In this document: positions 10,319 to 22,800 of the stretch, piece after piece
Numbering within the stretch: position 1 is the stretch's first letter
Layout of the letters: each line of letters opens with the position of its first letter
DNA from: Chrysopilus asiliformis
Taxonomy: Eukaryota; Arthropoda; Insecta; Diptera; Rhagionidae
DNA: 64,000 nucleotides
NCBI GenBank assembly: GCA_964034945.1
Contig: OZ035960.1
Span: forward strand, 20,571,487-20,635,486
Direction: 5' to 3'
The notes under the pieces: model-generated
What the model was told of the DNA's origin: nothing
The model's input: the letters and a program-made list of their open reading frames with translations, nothing else
The model's database searches: none
Made by a program: the position numbers and the translations under genes

Positions 10319-10895
10319 AAACATAACAAAAGCTATAATTGCCAATCTGGCAATCATTGGAGACCCGTATGGTCATATTCGTATCAAAATTCGAACAGTT
10401 ATACAAAAATTCCACTTTGAAGTCAAACTTTCCAAAAAGATTTTTTAAAATTTATTCCTGTATGGGAGTTTTATGTAGAATCATATCCTAAATAACTTTT
10501 GTTCTTGGACTTTTTTGATCAGATGCACCGTTTTTGAGATATTCACAAAAAACGATTTCGTCCGTATGGGGGGTACCCCCCCTAATGGTCCATTTTTGCC
10601 CATTAACGAACTTAGCCTTGCATTTTACGAAAAACGGATCTGCGTAAAATTTCAAGTCTGTAGCTCAACCCGTGCACCCGCAATCCGCGCCACAGACAGA
10701 CGGACAGACAGACGGACAGACAGACGGACAGACGGACAAACAGACGGACAGACGGACGGACATGCAAAATTCAATTTTTTTTATCATTCTAAACATACTG
10801 GTGTAATTCAGTTTTTTGTGTGATGACGGGATCTTGGCGTTACAAACGGTAAGGCAAAGTTAATATACCCTTTGGTTTCACCATACGGGTATAAA
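10319..10895 (+). repeat. Interspersed repeat F1, copy B
   Basis: Same architecture and ends as copy A, with a longer CAGACGGA-type array near 10694-10760 and a short C run. It lies about 150 bp beyond copy A in the same orientation and is followed by an AAACCAGAACC-type array. Confidence 0.7.
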
Positions 10896-11310
10896 AATAG
10901 GTTTAGGCCCTAATTACTTGCAGAAGTGGAAACCGGATTTTTAAACCGAACAAAAAGCCACTGAACCATTGGAATTTTAGTAAATTAAATCCGAAACCAA
11001 AATTTTAAGTACCTACCAAAATCGAAACCATATTTTGAAATTTTAGACGGCGTTGACATTTGACACTTTATTTTGTGAATTTTATTGAATTTACGTTTCA
11101 CAAGTGTTTACATTGCGGCACAATTTTTCCTGGAAATTTTCCATACAAAATCGCCGGAATAAGTTCAAATTTGAACAACTTTTGCTAAATTAGTTTATTC
11201 TGCAATAGATGAATAAAATTCGCGGAATAAATTTTGAATAAAATTAAAAAAAATCGAAACCCAATTTTGAAATTTTAGTAACCAAAACCGAGGACTAAAA
11301 AATTCCAAAA
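10896..11310. repeat. Degenerate GAAATTTTAG/AAACC array split by F4 fragment
   Basis: Words such as CCATTGGAATTTTAGTAAA and CGAAACCATATTTTGAAATT match the longer array at 15770-17345. The middle (11046-11250) is F4-like, so that element probably inserted in the array. Confidence 0.45.
11046..11250 (-). mobile_element. F4 MITE, diverged copy
   Basis: It contains GACACTTTATTTTGTGAATT near its left end and ATAAAATTCGCGGAATAAA near its right, matching the interior of other F4 copies. The outer ends are worn. Confidence 0.4.
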
Positions 11311-14300
11311 TAAACGCGACATATTTTATGAACAATCCCTAAAGTAATAATTACGTTGCGAAAAAGCGTAACGGGGAGTTCGGAACTCACAAAAATTAGC
11401 GTAACGTATTTTAGTGTAACACCATTCTGGAGAAATCAAGAACCAAAAATTATTTCGATGATTTCCGTCCCCCCTCTCCCATACATATTAAAAAATTTAT
11501 AAAGGCACAATGTGTTTAGAATAGGATTTTATATAACTCATTCATACATCAAAATCCAATCGCACCATTCCTTTTCCCCTGTCCTATACAAATGTATATT
11601 TCTAAATAAACATTTTCTCTGTCATCATATAGAGTATTTGACGATTGGCCCCTAGCAATTGTAGCTTTTCTTATGTTTAAATAAACATTTTGCCTGTCAT
11701 CATATGTTTTTTAAAAAAATATTTTCAATGTTAATGAAATTAAATTTTTGTCGGAACCACAGCCAATGTGGCTCAATAAATGTCTAATTATACAAGAAAT
11801 CTTATCATAAAGTAGAGATTTATGTTTTGTAACTAAAGGAGAACAGTTTCTGTAGTACTATGCACAGTTTTCCTTTTGAGGTTTAAGGATTTCCATCATA
11901 AATTCGGCTTAATGGTTTTGAGGATTCTAATGATTGTATAAATTGGTGTAGCAAGTACGTTAAAATGTAAATGCAGTAGATTGAATATATTAAAGAATTT
12001 TTAAATGTATTAAAGAATTTGTGACGCCATGATGAAAATCGGGTCGCTTTAAAATGTTTAAACTCGAATTTTATAAAAGTTATTTGACTTTACATTATCC
12101 GTATTAAATATTTTGAAATGTATAAATAATGCTCATAATGTTTATTATGGGCCACTTTCCCTACCCCTTTGTAAGGCAAAGGGACAGGAGAGAGAAAGCC
12201 TGTGGCAGAAGTTTAGCGGCATGTCTTAGCCAGCTAAGCTCAGGGGAAAATGGGTGTGGGTCTTTGCTAAAATCCACCACAAAATAGAAATCGACATGCC
12301 TTCATCGCGATTATGATCTCTACCCTTCGCCAGGTCATCGAATCAAGGGGGGAGGAATGGTCTTTCTTATTGTTTCATAATACAGCAGATTAACAAATAA
12401 ATAAGGTAAGATTCGACACGGGGAAAGCCATCATACGGTTAGGTGGCCAAGGAAATATAATTGTTCCAATTTGACAGCAATAAAACAAACTTCCCTATAT
12501 TGCGACAACCATGAATTTAATGCCAAAAAAAATGCTTATAATGAAAATCAAATTTGAATATTTTAAGTAATTTAAAAGATTGAAATTGAACAAAAAAATA
12601 AAAATTTAAACTTTCTTAATCAAAACAAACGACTTATAAAAAAAATCAGTCAGCAACACTTCGCGTTAATTCAATAATAAACTTTAATCAAACTCACCAG
12701 GAGAGATTTGTACATACTTGTATATCCTTTTTTGATCCGACCATGTGCGCACACTTCAGGATTCCTATTTTTTTTAAAGAAAACTTAAATTATGTAAATT
12801 AGCACAAAGTGTTTGATGATCACTAACAAAAAAAATCGAATTTTATCTTGACAAACCAAAAAAAAATATGTTACTCTACTATTCAAAAAGCAAAGTTTAA
12901 CTTTATCCCCCTTTATTTTTAATTAACCCCTTCTCCGATCCGTGGTCAGCGTGACGACAATTGATGCGGATTCCCGAAAGTGATGGAATTAAGCGCCACA
13001 ATTTCTCCTTTAATCTGCGACTGGATTCGGGATCAATGCACAAATTTCCCTTCCTTCACTGGCTGGAACAATTTTCTTTTCTCACCATTGATACAAAAGA
13101 CCAAAAGAAAAACTAAGTGGTCTCAAAAAAATGCGTGAGACCTGCAAATTTGTTTAAATTAATTACTTCACTTTTTATTTTGAAATAATCACTGCTTACC
13201 ACTTAGGTAATAAAAAAATAGCCAAAAAAAAAAACTTTAAATTCTTTTAAATTCTCACAAAAAGTAATTTTAATTTATCTTTGCCTCGTTTATTTCCTTT
13301 AGTTTTTTTTTCTTTTTTTCATGTGATTTTCTGAATTTTATTATGTTTGTTTTATTTTAAAATTTTTGTAACTTTTGTTCAAATTTTATATTTTATTTTA
13401 ATTTTTAAACGACAAAACACATTTTATAAAAAAAACTTTTAAATTATAAAGGGAGTAAAACAAACTTTTTTGAACTCCTCGAGGCTTGAAAAAGAACTCT
13501 TTTCTGAGCTTGGTTTCAAAAATTCAATCAAAAAAATGTTTGGTGAATTTGGGCTGAGCGAGTAACTGCTTTTTCGTTTCGGACTTTGAATTTATGCATT
13601 GATCCTGAAAAATTATTTAGAGAGAACAAAAGTTAAACGTTCCTTTTTTTAAAAAAAAAAAGATAATTTGACAAAGCGTTTGTTTGTTCAATTCTATTTG
13701 CGCGGTCCGCGAACGGGAGGAGGCCCTTTTTGAACAAAAACAATTTTGTGGCAAATTCTGCAGCTGTGCATTTTATTGCTTACAGAACTTGCAAAAAAAA
13801 ATTTTTTGTTGCTATGGAAAAAAATTGTTGCCCTTCACCCTGGCAACCGTATCATGTTTCAAATGTTAGGAATGGTAAAAAATCCGGAGTACTTCCCTCC
13901 TCCCCCGCTATACAAACAAAACAATTTTTGTGCTTTTCTCGAAAACGGTTAGTCAAATCGAAAAATTCAGACATCAAAATATTCTATGTTCATTCGTATA
14001 GTTTTAAAATTTTGTACTGCCAACATTTCATTGACCAAACACTTTGAATGACAGATTTTTTTCTAACCAAAATCGCAGATTATATTCGAAGGCCTCCCCC
14101 AAGGTTTTATGATTCAGCAGAATTACGATTAAGCCCTATTACGATTTAAGTGAATTCAATGTCTACATTCATTAAGTTGATTATTATCGTGAAAATTTAT
14201 GCTATAATATTGCAAAGTAATTAGCTTTTCGTATAATTCGCACTTGACTTTATTTTACAGAGAATTTTCCCACTCATTGGGGCGACATGAATGCGGGATT

Positions 14301-15769
14301 TTATCTACCTATCGCTTATTTCATTGTTTGTATTTTTTAAGATTATTTCAAAACAAAATTAACAATCCCGATTATCGCAATCTAACATTGACGTTAAAAT
14401 AATAAAAATGATATCTTATTACACTGAAATATTAAACATGCGAAAGAAACGAACCACCGTCTTAGTTGTCGTTGGTGCTGTCGGTGGATAATAATTTATC
14501 ATGTGAATTCTGAAAATTCCATCGTGAGGTTGAAATTTTCGTAGCTTCGTCTACGAACAGCCTCTATAAATTATGTAAGAATTTGTTTACATAAAATATT
14601 GCGTGGAAATCGAAATTTTCTCGAGATTATACGATGCGAGTACACGCCGTTTAGTATACGTATATTTCTTACGTACTTTGCTCAGCTGTTTGCTTACAGT
14701 TTTGGTAAAGAAGCCACCGATTAAATGAAATTCTTAAGTGACGTAGTCTTGAGTACAAAAAAAATTATCCATAAAATATACGAAAGCTGAGAACAAAAGT
14801 ATAAAAAAAATACTCATATCTAGATATCAAATCCACTAACAGTGTGCGTTGAGCTTAAGAGGGATATAGAGGAGTAATGTTATAAAATTCCCTGAATCTC
14901 AAGAATTATGTTAATAACACTTATTTGTATTTCTGGCTCGGAAACTTTGCGTATTCTCTTCACATATTAATCATTCGGCTTTATACGACATGCCGATGTC
15001 GGCGGCGTTGGGGGTTGGGGCATTTGATGCACGTCGTCTTTCCACCGGAACTAGTTGTTAAACAAATTCCAAATTCCAAACGGCGATGATGTTTGTTGTG
15101 TCTGTGGGATGTTGGAATCAACCACAAATTGGAAGGTGTTATGAATTATGATTCATTATGATGAAAAACTCTGATAAAGGTGCGCCTGCATGAGTTAAGA
15201 TAAGAGATTCCCATGGAAATTATTACTCGTATTATTATTAGATATTATTTCGCAGAAATCCAATGTTACCAATTCGGTTGCACGCAGTTTGTAACGCAAA
15301 ATCTTGATGCTTGCATTAACAAATCGTCATGGGAAATTTCGTGTGTTCTGTAATAAATTTTGTACTATTTGTTATTATTTACTATATATTTGCACTGTTG
15401 ATGATGTATTGTTTAATATATGGATGAAGCTGACAACCGACCACATACCTCGCTTGATATAAAAATCTAATGTTTGCTTATGGTATTTGAATATTTCCAT
15501 TCATTCATATTTTGTTGCGTTCGAGTAAACAAAAGTTCATGTGCCAACGTTGGATGTCACCTTCGGAAAATTCGTCATTTCACATTGCAATTTCAAGTAA
15601 TGTCGATATCAAGGTGTATATAGTTTCCTTACTTGGAGAAATTTATGTTTGACAAAAGTTTTTTTAATAGATTTTGTACAAATCAAAAAAACGCCCCAAC
15701 AAAATTTTTGTTTTGCTATAACCCTAGAGTATGATTTAAAAATAGATACATACCAATTTTTTGAACCGA
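11311..15769. other. AT-rich stretch; one GC-richer patch
   Basis: I see no gene. A GC-richer patch lies at about 12150-12370 (AAGGCAAAGGGACAGGAGAG, CAGCTAAGCTCAGGGG) that I cannot assign; it may be an old transposon fragment. The frames at 13684-14047 overlap in all three phases and look like chance. Confidence 0.35.
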
Positions 15770-17345
15770 GCCAAAAACCACTATGGTATTTCAAACCATT
15801 GAAATTTTAGTAAACCAAACCATAAACCGAACCACTCTAAAAAAGAAATGACTGAACCGATCCAAATCCAAATCAGTTTTAAAAAAAGATAGCGTAGTTT
15901 TAGCGATTCGGATCAATTTACAATTGAATTATTATGATTGAAAATTTCTTGTTATTTTCTATTATTGACCAGATTTAGAGCCGAGGACTTTTCTACGTTA
16001 ATTTACTCCTGAAAACACCGTTTCTGTGCCCTGTATCTCAAGAACCATAACTAATGTGTTCAGGAACTGAAATTTTAGAAACCGAAACCAGGACCAAATT
16101 TTGAAATTTTAAAAAACAAAACCAAATTTTCGAAATTTTAGAAACAAAAACCAGAACGTAATTTTGAAATTTTAAGAATCAAAACCAAAACCGAATTTTT
16201 GAAATGTTTAAAACTAGAACCAGATCGAAATTTTGAAATTTTATGACGAAAACTAAAACCAGAACCACATTTCTGAAATTTTAGAAATCATAACCGAAAC
16301 CAGAACGAAACTTTGAAACTTTAAGAATCAAAACTAAAGCTGTTCTGGCTTCTTGAAAGTTTAGAAACCACAACCAGAACCAAATTTTCACATTTTAGGA
16401 TCCAAAACCAGAACCAAATTTTGAAATTTTAAGACCAAAAAACCAGAACCAAATCTCTGAAATTTTAGAAATCAAAACCAGAACCAGAACGAAATTTTGA
16501 AATTTTAAGAACCAGAACAAAATTTGGAAATTTTAAGAATAAAAATTAAAGCCAAAAACAAATTTTTGAAAGTTTAAACATAACAAAAGCTATAATTGCC
16601 AATCTGGCAATCATTGGAGACCCGTATGGTGATATTCGTATCAAAATTGGAACAGTTGTACCAAAATTCCACTTTGAAGTCAAACTTTCCAATAAGATTT
16701 TTTAAATTTTATTCCAATCGGATTTTGATGTATGGGAGTTTTATGTAGAATCATATCCTAAATAACTTTTGTTCTTGCACTTTTTTGATGAGATGCACCG
16801 TTTTTGAGATATTCGCAAAAATGGACTAATGGTCCATTTTTGCCCATTAACGAACTTAGCCTCTCATTTTACAAAAAACGGATCTGTGCAAAATTTCAAG
16901 TCTCTAGCTCAATCCGTGCGCCCGCAATCCACGCCACAGACAGACGGATGGACAGACGGACAGACAGACGGACGGACAGACAGACGGACAGACAGACGGA
17001 CAGACGGACGGACATGTAAAAATTAATTATTTTTATTTTTGTGTGTGATGACGGGATCTTGGCGTTACAAACGGTAAAGCAAAGTTAATATACCCTTTGG
17101 TTTCACCATACGGGTATAAAAATCAAAACCGGAACTAAATTTTCAAATTTTAGGAAACAAAACCAGAACCAAATTTTTGAAATTTAGAAACCAGAACCGG
17201 AATCAAATTTTGAAATTTTAAGAATCAAAACCAGAATCAGAACCAAATTTTCGTAGTTTTAGAAACCAATACCAGAACAGAATTTTCAAATTTAAGGAAC
17301 CAAAATCAAAAACCCGAAATCCAATTCACCCGTGAACTAAAACCG
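15770..17345. repeat. Degenerate ~30-bp tandem array
   Basis: Variants of AACCAGAACCAAATTTTGAA plus ATTTTAAGAA recur many times, with units of about 25-35 bp. The array is interrupted by an F1 copy at 16576-17120, and array sequence continues on both sides. Confidence 0.65.
16576..17120 (+). repeat. Interspersed repeat F1, copy C
   Basis: F1 ends as in copy A. The poly-C stretch is shortened and the CAGACGGA-type array runs from about 16937 to 17012. The flanks are array units on both sides, so the pre-insertion site can be read. No clear target duplication is seen. Confidence 0.7.
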
Positions 17346-18452
17346 AACCACACGCAAAAAAATTGGTTAGCATCTCCAAAAGTTTACTCAAAACGACTTA
17401 TAAATTTCAGTAAAAAAAATCTTGAGAAAATTATTCAAAAAAGATTTCTCAGAATCTTGACAAATTTATCCAACCAAGAAAACTTTCAATTTACAAAGCA
17501 AAAATTCAGTGTTAATAAACTTTATCATAATCTAAAAATATTCTCTGTTAGTTTCTTCGAATTTCATTCTCAGCAAAAAATACCTGCAATGAACTAATTT
17601 TAATTATGCCCATTTAACAATAAAAATATTTTCACATTACATCACATAACAGTGTTTGTAAAAACGTAACTGAAATTATATTTAATTGTACAATGTTTTT
17701 AAATAAATTTAAATCGAGTGGAATTGAATTTCTGAATTATTTGCGAATGTTTTTGGCACACAGCAAGAACAAGTACTACAAGAAGCCGTTCAATGAATTT
17801 ATTTTTATAACAAATCAAGTCAATGATCACGTAAAACGCGTTACTTGCACAAGATTTGAATTCATATCACAGCCGTTAATGTGAGAATTCCGTCAAATTT
17901 GAATTGATTGTAAATACATCTGACTTAAGTGTTAGACGTTTTTGTATAGTTTTTGGCATTTGTGGCTGTAATTGTATGTCATATTGATTGAGTGATCCCA
18001 TCCAATCGTGCTGGCCACATCAATTTATCTTAATCACACCAGATTCTCGATGAAATAGAAAAAGCTAAGAAGCTATCAAGCTAAGCGATTTAAAAATGTT
18101 ACATCAGGGACTTTAGCCTTGTTAAAGAATTCCTCGTCTTTAAATTTAGGCTGCCGAAATTGAGTAGAAGTCAAAGACATCATTCCGTATTGACAATCAT
18201 TTTAAATTGATGCCTCAATTTCAATTGAAAGCCACAGAAGTTATTTCGATTTGTTATTAATTACAGCGATTGATGGATTTCTTTGAAATTTTCGAGTGAG
18301 GCCGCAATATTTTAATGCGAGTTGTCAATCTTCTGCATTCAAATTCTTGCTTCATTACTCATTTATCAATAAAAAATGTAAGAATTCATAAAACGAGCCC
18401 TATAAAAAGTAATTTTGAAAATATGTGGTTGTGGGCAAAAGCTCTGTGTATA
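17346..18452. other. AT-rich stretch, nothing recognised
   Basis: The frame at 17693-17884 shows no family signature. No repeat or RNA gene was seen. Confidence 0.35.
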
Positions 18453-18722
18453 CACAGAAAAATGTTCAAGTCAACTTTTTGTCAGGTTAACTCTGACCTT
18501 ACAGAGGTGTCTGTAAGCCAGCTAGCGGTCAGAGTTAACCTATCTAAGGTCAGCTCGTGCAGCTCCCAATACCCTACTTCACCTGCTGGTGGCTTAATTT
18601 CAGAATTTCTCCGACCACAGGTCAACTCAGTTTTACTTGCCCACATGCAGGCGAACGCGCGCCTGCCCGAGGCCAATTACGCCGTATGTAGGTCGTCGAG
18701 TTAGCCTCCATTTTTCTGGGTG
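18453..18722 (+). mobile_element. TA-flanked MITE (CACAGAAAAATG), single copy
   Basis: The left end is CACAGAAAAATG and the inverted right end is CACCCAGAAAAATGG, with TA on both sides (18451-18452, 18723-18724). Inside, GGTTAACTCTGACC and GGTCAGAGTTAACC form a stem around GACACCTCTGTAAG-type sequence, and GCAGGCG/CGCCTGC forms another. A frame across it is chance. The same family occurs at 25217 and 28393. Confidence 0.75.
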
Positions 18723-18819
18723 TACTGGCGAGTATTGGCGTAACTACAAATTTTGGCTACCTAAAAATTTTTTTTCTGGATACCTACTTTAAAAATTAAA
18801 GAGCTTCCCTTTTAGAGAA

Positions 18820-19800
18820 TGAGTGGTTCAACTGGATTTTGATGTATGGATCAGTTATGTAAAATTTCAATCTAAACACATTTGATCTCTATAAATTTTT
18901 CAATACGACTTTTGAGAAAATCGCAAAAGACTGTTTCGTTTGTATGGGGAGAGGAAAAGAAATGGTCCGATATTGTCCATTCAAGAACTTAGCCTTCCTA
19001 TTCACCAAAAACGCCACCTTACAAAATTTCAAGTCTATAGCTCAATTCTTTCGAAAGTTGTGGTGCTCACGTACAGGCGGACAGATGGACAGACGGACAT
19101 ACTAGATTTGTCTTACAGGTGCTCGTTAAGAAACGGTTTCACCAAATTTTAAACGAAAAGCCTTGCTCCACATGAGAGTAAATATGCGAGTAACTCTTAA
19201 AAAATCTCGAGAGTTACTCGCAGGAGGTTATCCGTTTGAGAGTTAATTTCGGCGATTTTTCGCTTTTCAAGACCAATATCTTGATTTTCTTTACATCTTG
19301 CTTTGGCGAGTTCTCGAGAGCGACTCGCAAAATTCAAACGCTGTTCGTATCTGGCGAGCTACTTTCCGAGAGTTCAGTGGAGGCCTGTCGACTAGAGAGT
19401 AGAATCACTTTTGACAGCTCGCAGAAACTAGCTCGCGAGTTTCTGCGAGCGACTCTCAGAGACGTGTCCATTTGCGAGTACCTGCTATCGAGAGGTTCTC
19501 GCCGGCATTTACTCTCATGTGGAGCGGCACCTTAAGGATAACTCAAATATCCTTTTTCCTCCGAAAAACTGGTATTAGGAGGTTTTGGGGCCGGTGATCA
19601 GGAATCTGATGTTAGAATTCGAAACAGGAGGTCCTGAAAGCGAAAAAAAAAATCGAAACGAGAGGTCCTGAAGGCGTAAAAAAATTTGTTTTTCAAAAAA
19701 TTTTAAGTTATTTCTTTGTTTTTTGTTGCGAAAAAACTTATGCAAAAAACTTTGACCCAGCAGTAGAGTATAAAAACAATTGTCTGAAATTGTCGAAAAG
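18820..19800 (+). repeat. Interspersed repeat F3, split by a Harbinger MITE
   Basis: It contains TGGATTTTGATGTATGG, GACTGTTTCGTTTGTATGG, ATTTCAAGTCTATAGCTCAA and a short GGACAGATGGACAGACGGAC run, all similar to F1. Its downstream part (GTGCTCGTTAAGAAACGGTT, then TCCGAAAAACTGGTATTAGG after the MITE) matches the inverted copy near 63228-63530. The MITE at 19159-19532 splits it. Confidence 0.6.
19159..19532. mobile_element. Harbinger-type MITE, copy 1
   Basis: The right end GGAGCGGCACCT and the body (CTCGAGAGTTACTCGCAGGA, CAGTGGAGGCCTGTCGACTA) match the copies at 32464 and 36060. The left end is worn (AGCCTTGCTCCACAT). TAA follows the right end, but its left counterpart is changed. There is no coding capacity. 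Confidence 0.65.
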
Positions 19801-22800
19801 CTCAGGACTCGCTTAGAAGCACATGTTGCGAGTATTCGCTGCTTTAAATAGATATGTTAACAATTTTCATTTTCATTAATTAACGAAAAACTAAACAATA
19901 ATAAATTTCAAGTATTTTTGATTTGTTGCTACCTGCCAACATCGACTCAACTCTTTTAAATGCAATTATTTTCTATCTGCATACATCTTGGCTTGCGGTC
20001 AAATACTCATTTGCGTATAGCTCATCGTTGATGGATTAACAACTGGGTCAGTCGGCTAAATTTGCGGGATTCCTGAGATTGATGAGTCTTTGCTGTGCGT
20101 TTTTTTCAGTTAAAATGATCGAAGCATCCTCTTAGATTGTTGCTGTCCATCTAGTAATTTTCTCTCGAGATGATTCTACTACAATCACTCGATAAATTTA
20201 GTTTATCTTCATATCATCTGCTTTTCAGCTAAGTTCCGATTCAAATAGTTTAATGACACCACCATAAACTTTATGAGAGTCTCTACGTTGATTTTATTAA
20301 TATATATTTTCTCTATGTGATTCTCACGTCTTGCTTGCTGACATGGTTATTTTCCATTTTCCATTTTCCATTTTCATATGCGCAATTTGAAACAATTGTT
20401 GGACTGTGGAAATTCATCTCGGAGTTACCCAGCTCTCCAATGCATGTAAAATCATTCCAATTAGCTGCGGATTTAATGGATTCCTACTTGAGTTTAGAGG
20501 CACTCTAAAATCCATCTAGAGACCTTGAATGCAAATTAAATGGACCAATTGTTTTCGAAACAACAGCGACAAAACTTTTGGACCAAAAACTCACGGGCTA
20601 GCTAATAATAAATGATGTTTAAATTTGTTCGAAGGTACTATATCTATAGTATATGTTGCGAATATCTACATGATATTTGAATCATTATTGTAGTAAATTC
20701 CAGCTGCTATAATTTGCCTTTACTATTAGATATTTCTGTTCCACTTAAATTTAGAATTGGCATACATAGTTGTATGTATTTAGACTGATTTTTTCACCTT
20801 TTAACTCGCCATTATTTATTGGCTACTCATTTTTCAAAATAGAAAAGCAATTTCATAATTTCTGAGACGTGCGCCGTGCTGTTGTGCGGCTTTGCTAGAT
20901 TTTCTAGTTTGATTTGTTTATTTATGTTTTGAATTCTTCAAACAAACTTGGCATCGAGTTTTTTGCTCCAATTTCAACCTCAAAATGTGTATATTTTTAT
21001 TGGTTAAGAAAATTTGATTGCTTAAAATTGAGGTGATTCATTTCTGGTAAATCTCAAGTGAATTTGAATTTCAGCATAAAAAGTCGGTGATCTTTTGTTG
21101 TCCGATCGCTTAACTACTAAAATAGATCAGACATTAAATTAAACGTTTCCTTTTATTGAAAGTGATAACAACATTTGAATGGAGTGGACATGGATGAATT
21201 ACTATTGAATAGTTGTAAATTATGGCTTCAATTATGCTTAACAAGATATGCTTCCAACCAGGAATTCATAGTATTGTTAAAGAGAATCATATAAAATAAA
21301 TCTGAAGTTGAAAATTTATTAGATTTATGAAAATTTTCGTACTCAAATTTAAACGGTTTCTATTGAAATTTTTATCTCGTGTAGCAATTTATTTCCTTAA
21401 AACTATTGAGAATTTTCCGGCGTCTCACAGATTTTGTTTGATTTTATATTGCTTGGCATTTCTCATACATAAAAAGGATAAGAACAAACATTTTAATTAA
21501 ATCTGACCGACTCTTTGTTTGAACTGTTATATTAGTGGTTTTTTAAGGATAATCTTTTACTGACGTCATTCCTGAGTACCTATGATCTATATGAGTGTTT
21601 CCCATTAAAATTCGTTTATTGGTTTAAATATAGCCGGATAAGGGTTTAGAGGTGAGGAGGATGATATAGATTTTTTTGGTTTTATCATCTCTAAGCGTCC
21701 TCGTTCCAGTTGTGAAAATGTAAAAGAAATCCTTAACTGGTTTACAAAGTTATCAGAAGAGGGGTTCAAGAAAGAAAAGAATTCTCGCTGTTATCATGGC
21801 TAAAATCCTTCAGGCCATTCCAAATAATCGAACGTAATTTTTTTCAATGTTCATCGTAGAGCGGTTGAAAAGATACAGAGGAACAGACTTATTAGATAGC
21901 GACAACCGAATGCATATACTCTGTTTTTAAAGAAATCGTGTTTTATACCAAAGCACAGGTTTTAAAGCAAGAAACCTCAATTTCAATGATTTTACATTAA
22001 AATTTTGATAATTTTCGCCTGCGGCGCATTTTTTCAAGGAGTTTTATAATATTCTATAATATAATTTATCGACCACAGTCGTAGGACAAGGTATTTGATA
22101 TTTTTTTAATTCTAAATATATATTTTTTTAATTATAAATATATAAATGTGGAGAGAGGAGCTTTTAAGAACCATCCTTGCAGTACATTAAGGAAATACTC
22201 CTTCGTGAGGATAAAATGATACCAATTTCAAGTGATTTCAACATTTAAAAAGATAATCCTATTTTTCAAAAACATTAAATAAAAAAGTATTTATCCCTAC
22301 CATTAGAAACGGTTATGTTTCATGTTGTTTACTGGTACCAAAATTTAATTTTATTTTCATGTTTGTATTATCCTAGGAGATTTTTCCATTTTTACGACCA
22401 AACTTAATAATTCAACACCGTGTGGAGTGATATTAGTCCGAAACATTTCTAAACTTTATTCAAGGTAAATGACCGCGCTTCTCAAAGCTAAGTGAATAGG
22501 AGATATGAGATCCTTATTCTAATATGTGACACATGGGAAAAGTTTATTCCTGGCTGTAAAAGTCTTTTCTGAAATTTCTTGCCAACAACGTAAGACTATT
22601 AAGCTGGTACGAAAAAAAGCTCCATCAAAATGTACAGGTGTGTGGAATATATTTTTTCACGTAATTTGCAAGGAACAAACATAAAATTATATTTGTTCCT
22701 ACTAAGTGCTGTTTGTAGGTGTGATGCAAAAAAAGAAAAAAAAATCCAAACACAGGATGTGGCCTTCATACCTGGGAATTTTTTTTTATTAAATTTTCTC

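Noticed and set aside
9803..10823. Frames with PINELSLAFYEKRI and RRTDRRTD repeats
   Set aside because: They recur only because they lie in F1 copies; the RTD repeats translate the CAGACGGA-type array, and frames differ in length between copies.
18315..18704. 129-codon frame shared with frames at 25235-25567 and 28341-28649
   Set aside because: The shared part is the CACTCAGAAAAATG MITE; reading frames in MITEs are not evidence of a gene.
19236..19535. 99-codon frame shared with 32671-32868 and 36279-36503
   Set aside because: Shared sequence is the Harbinger MITE, with frames that differ in length and carry no domain.
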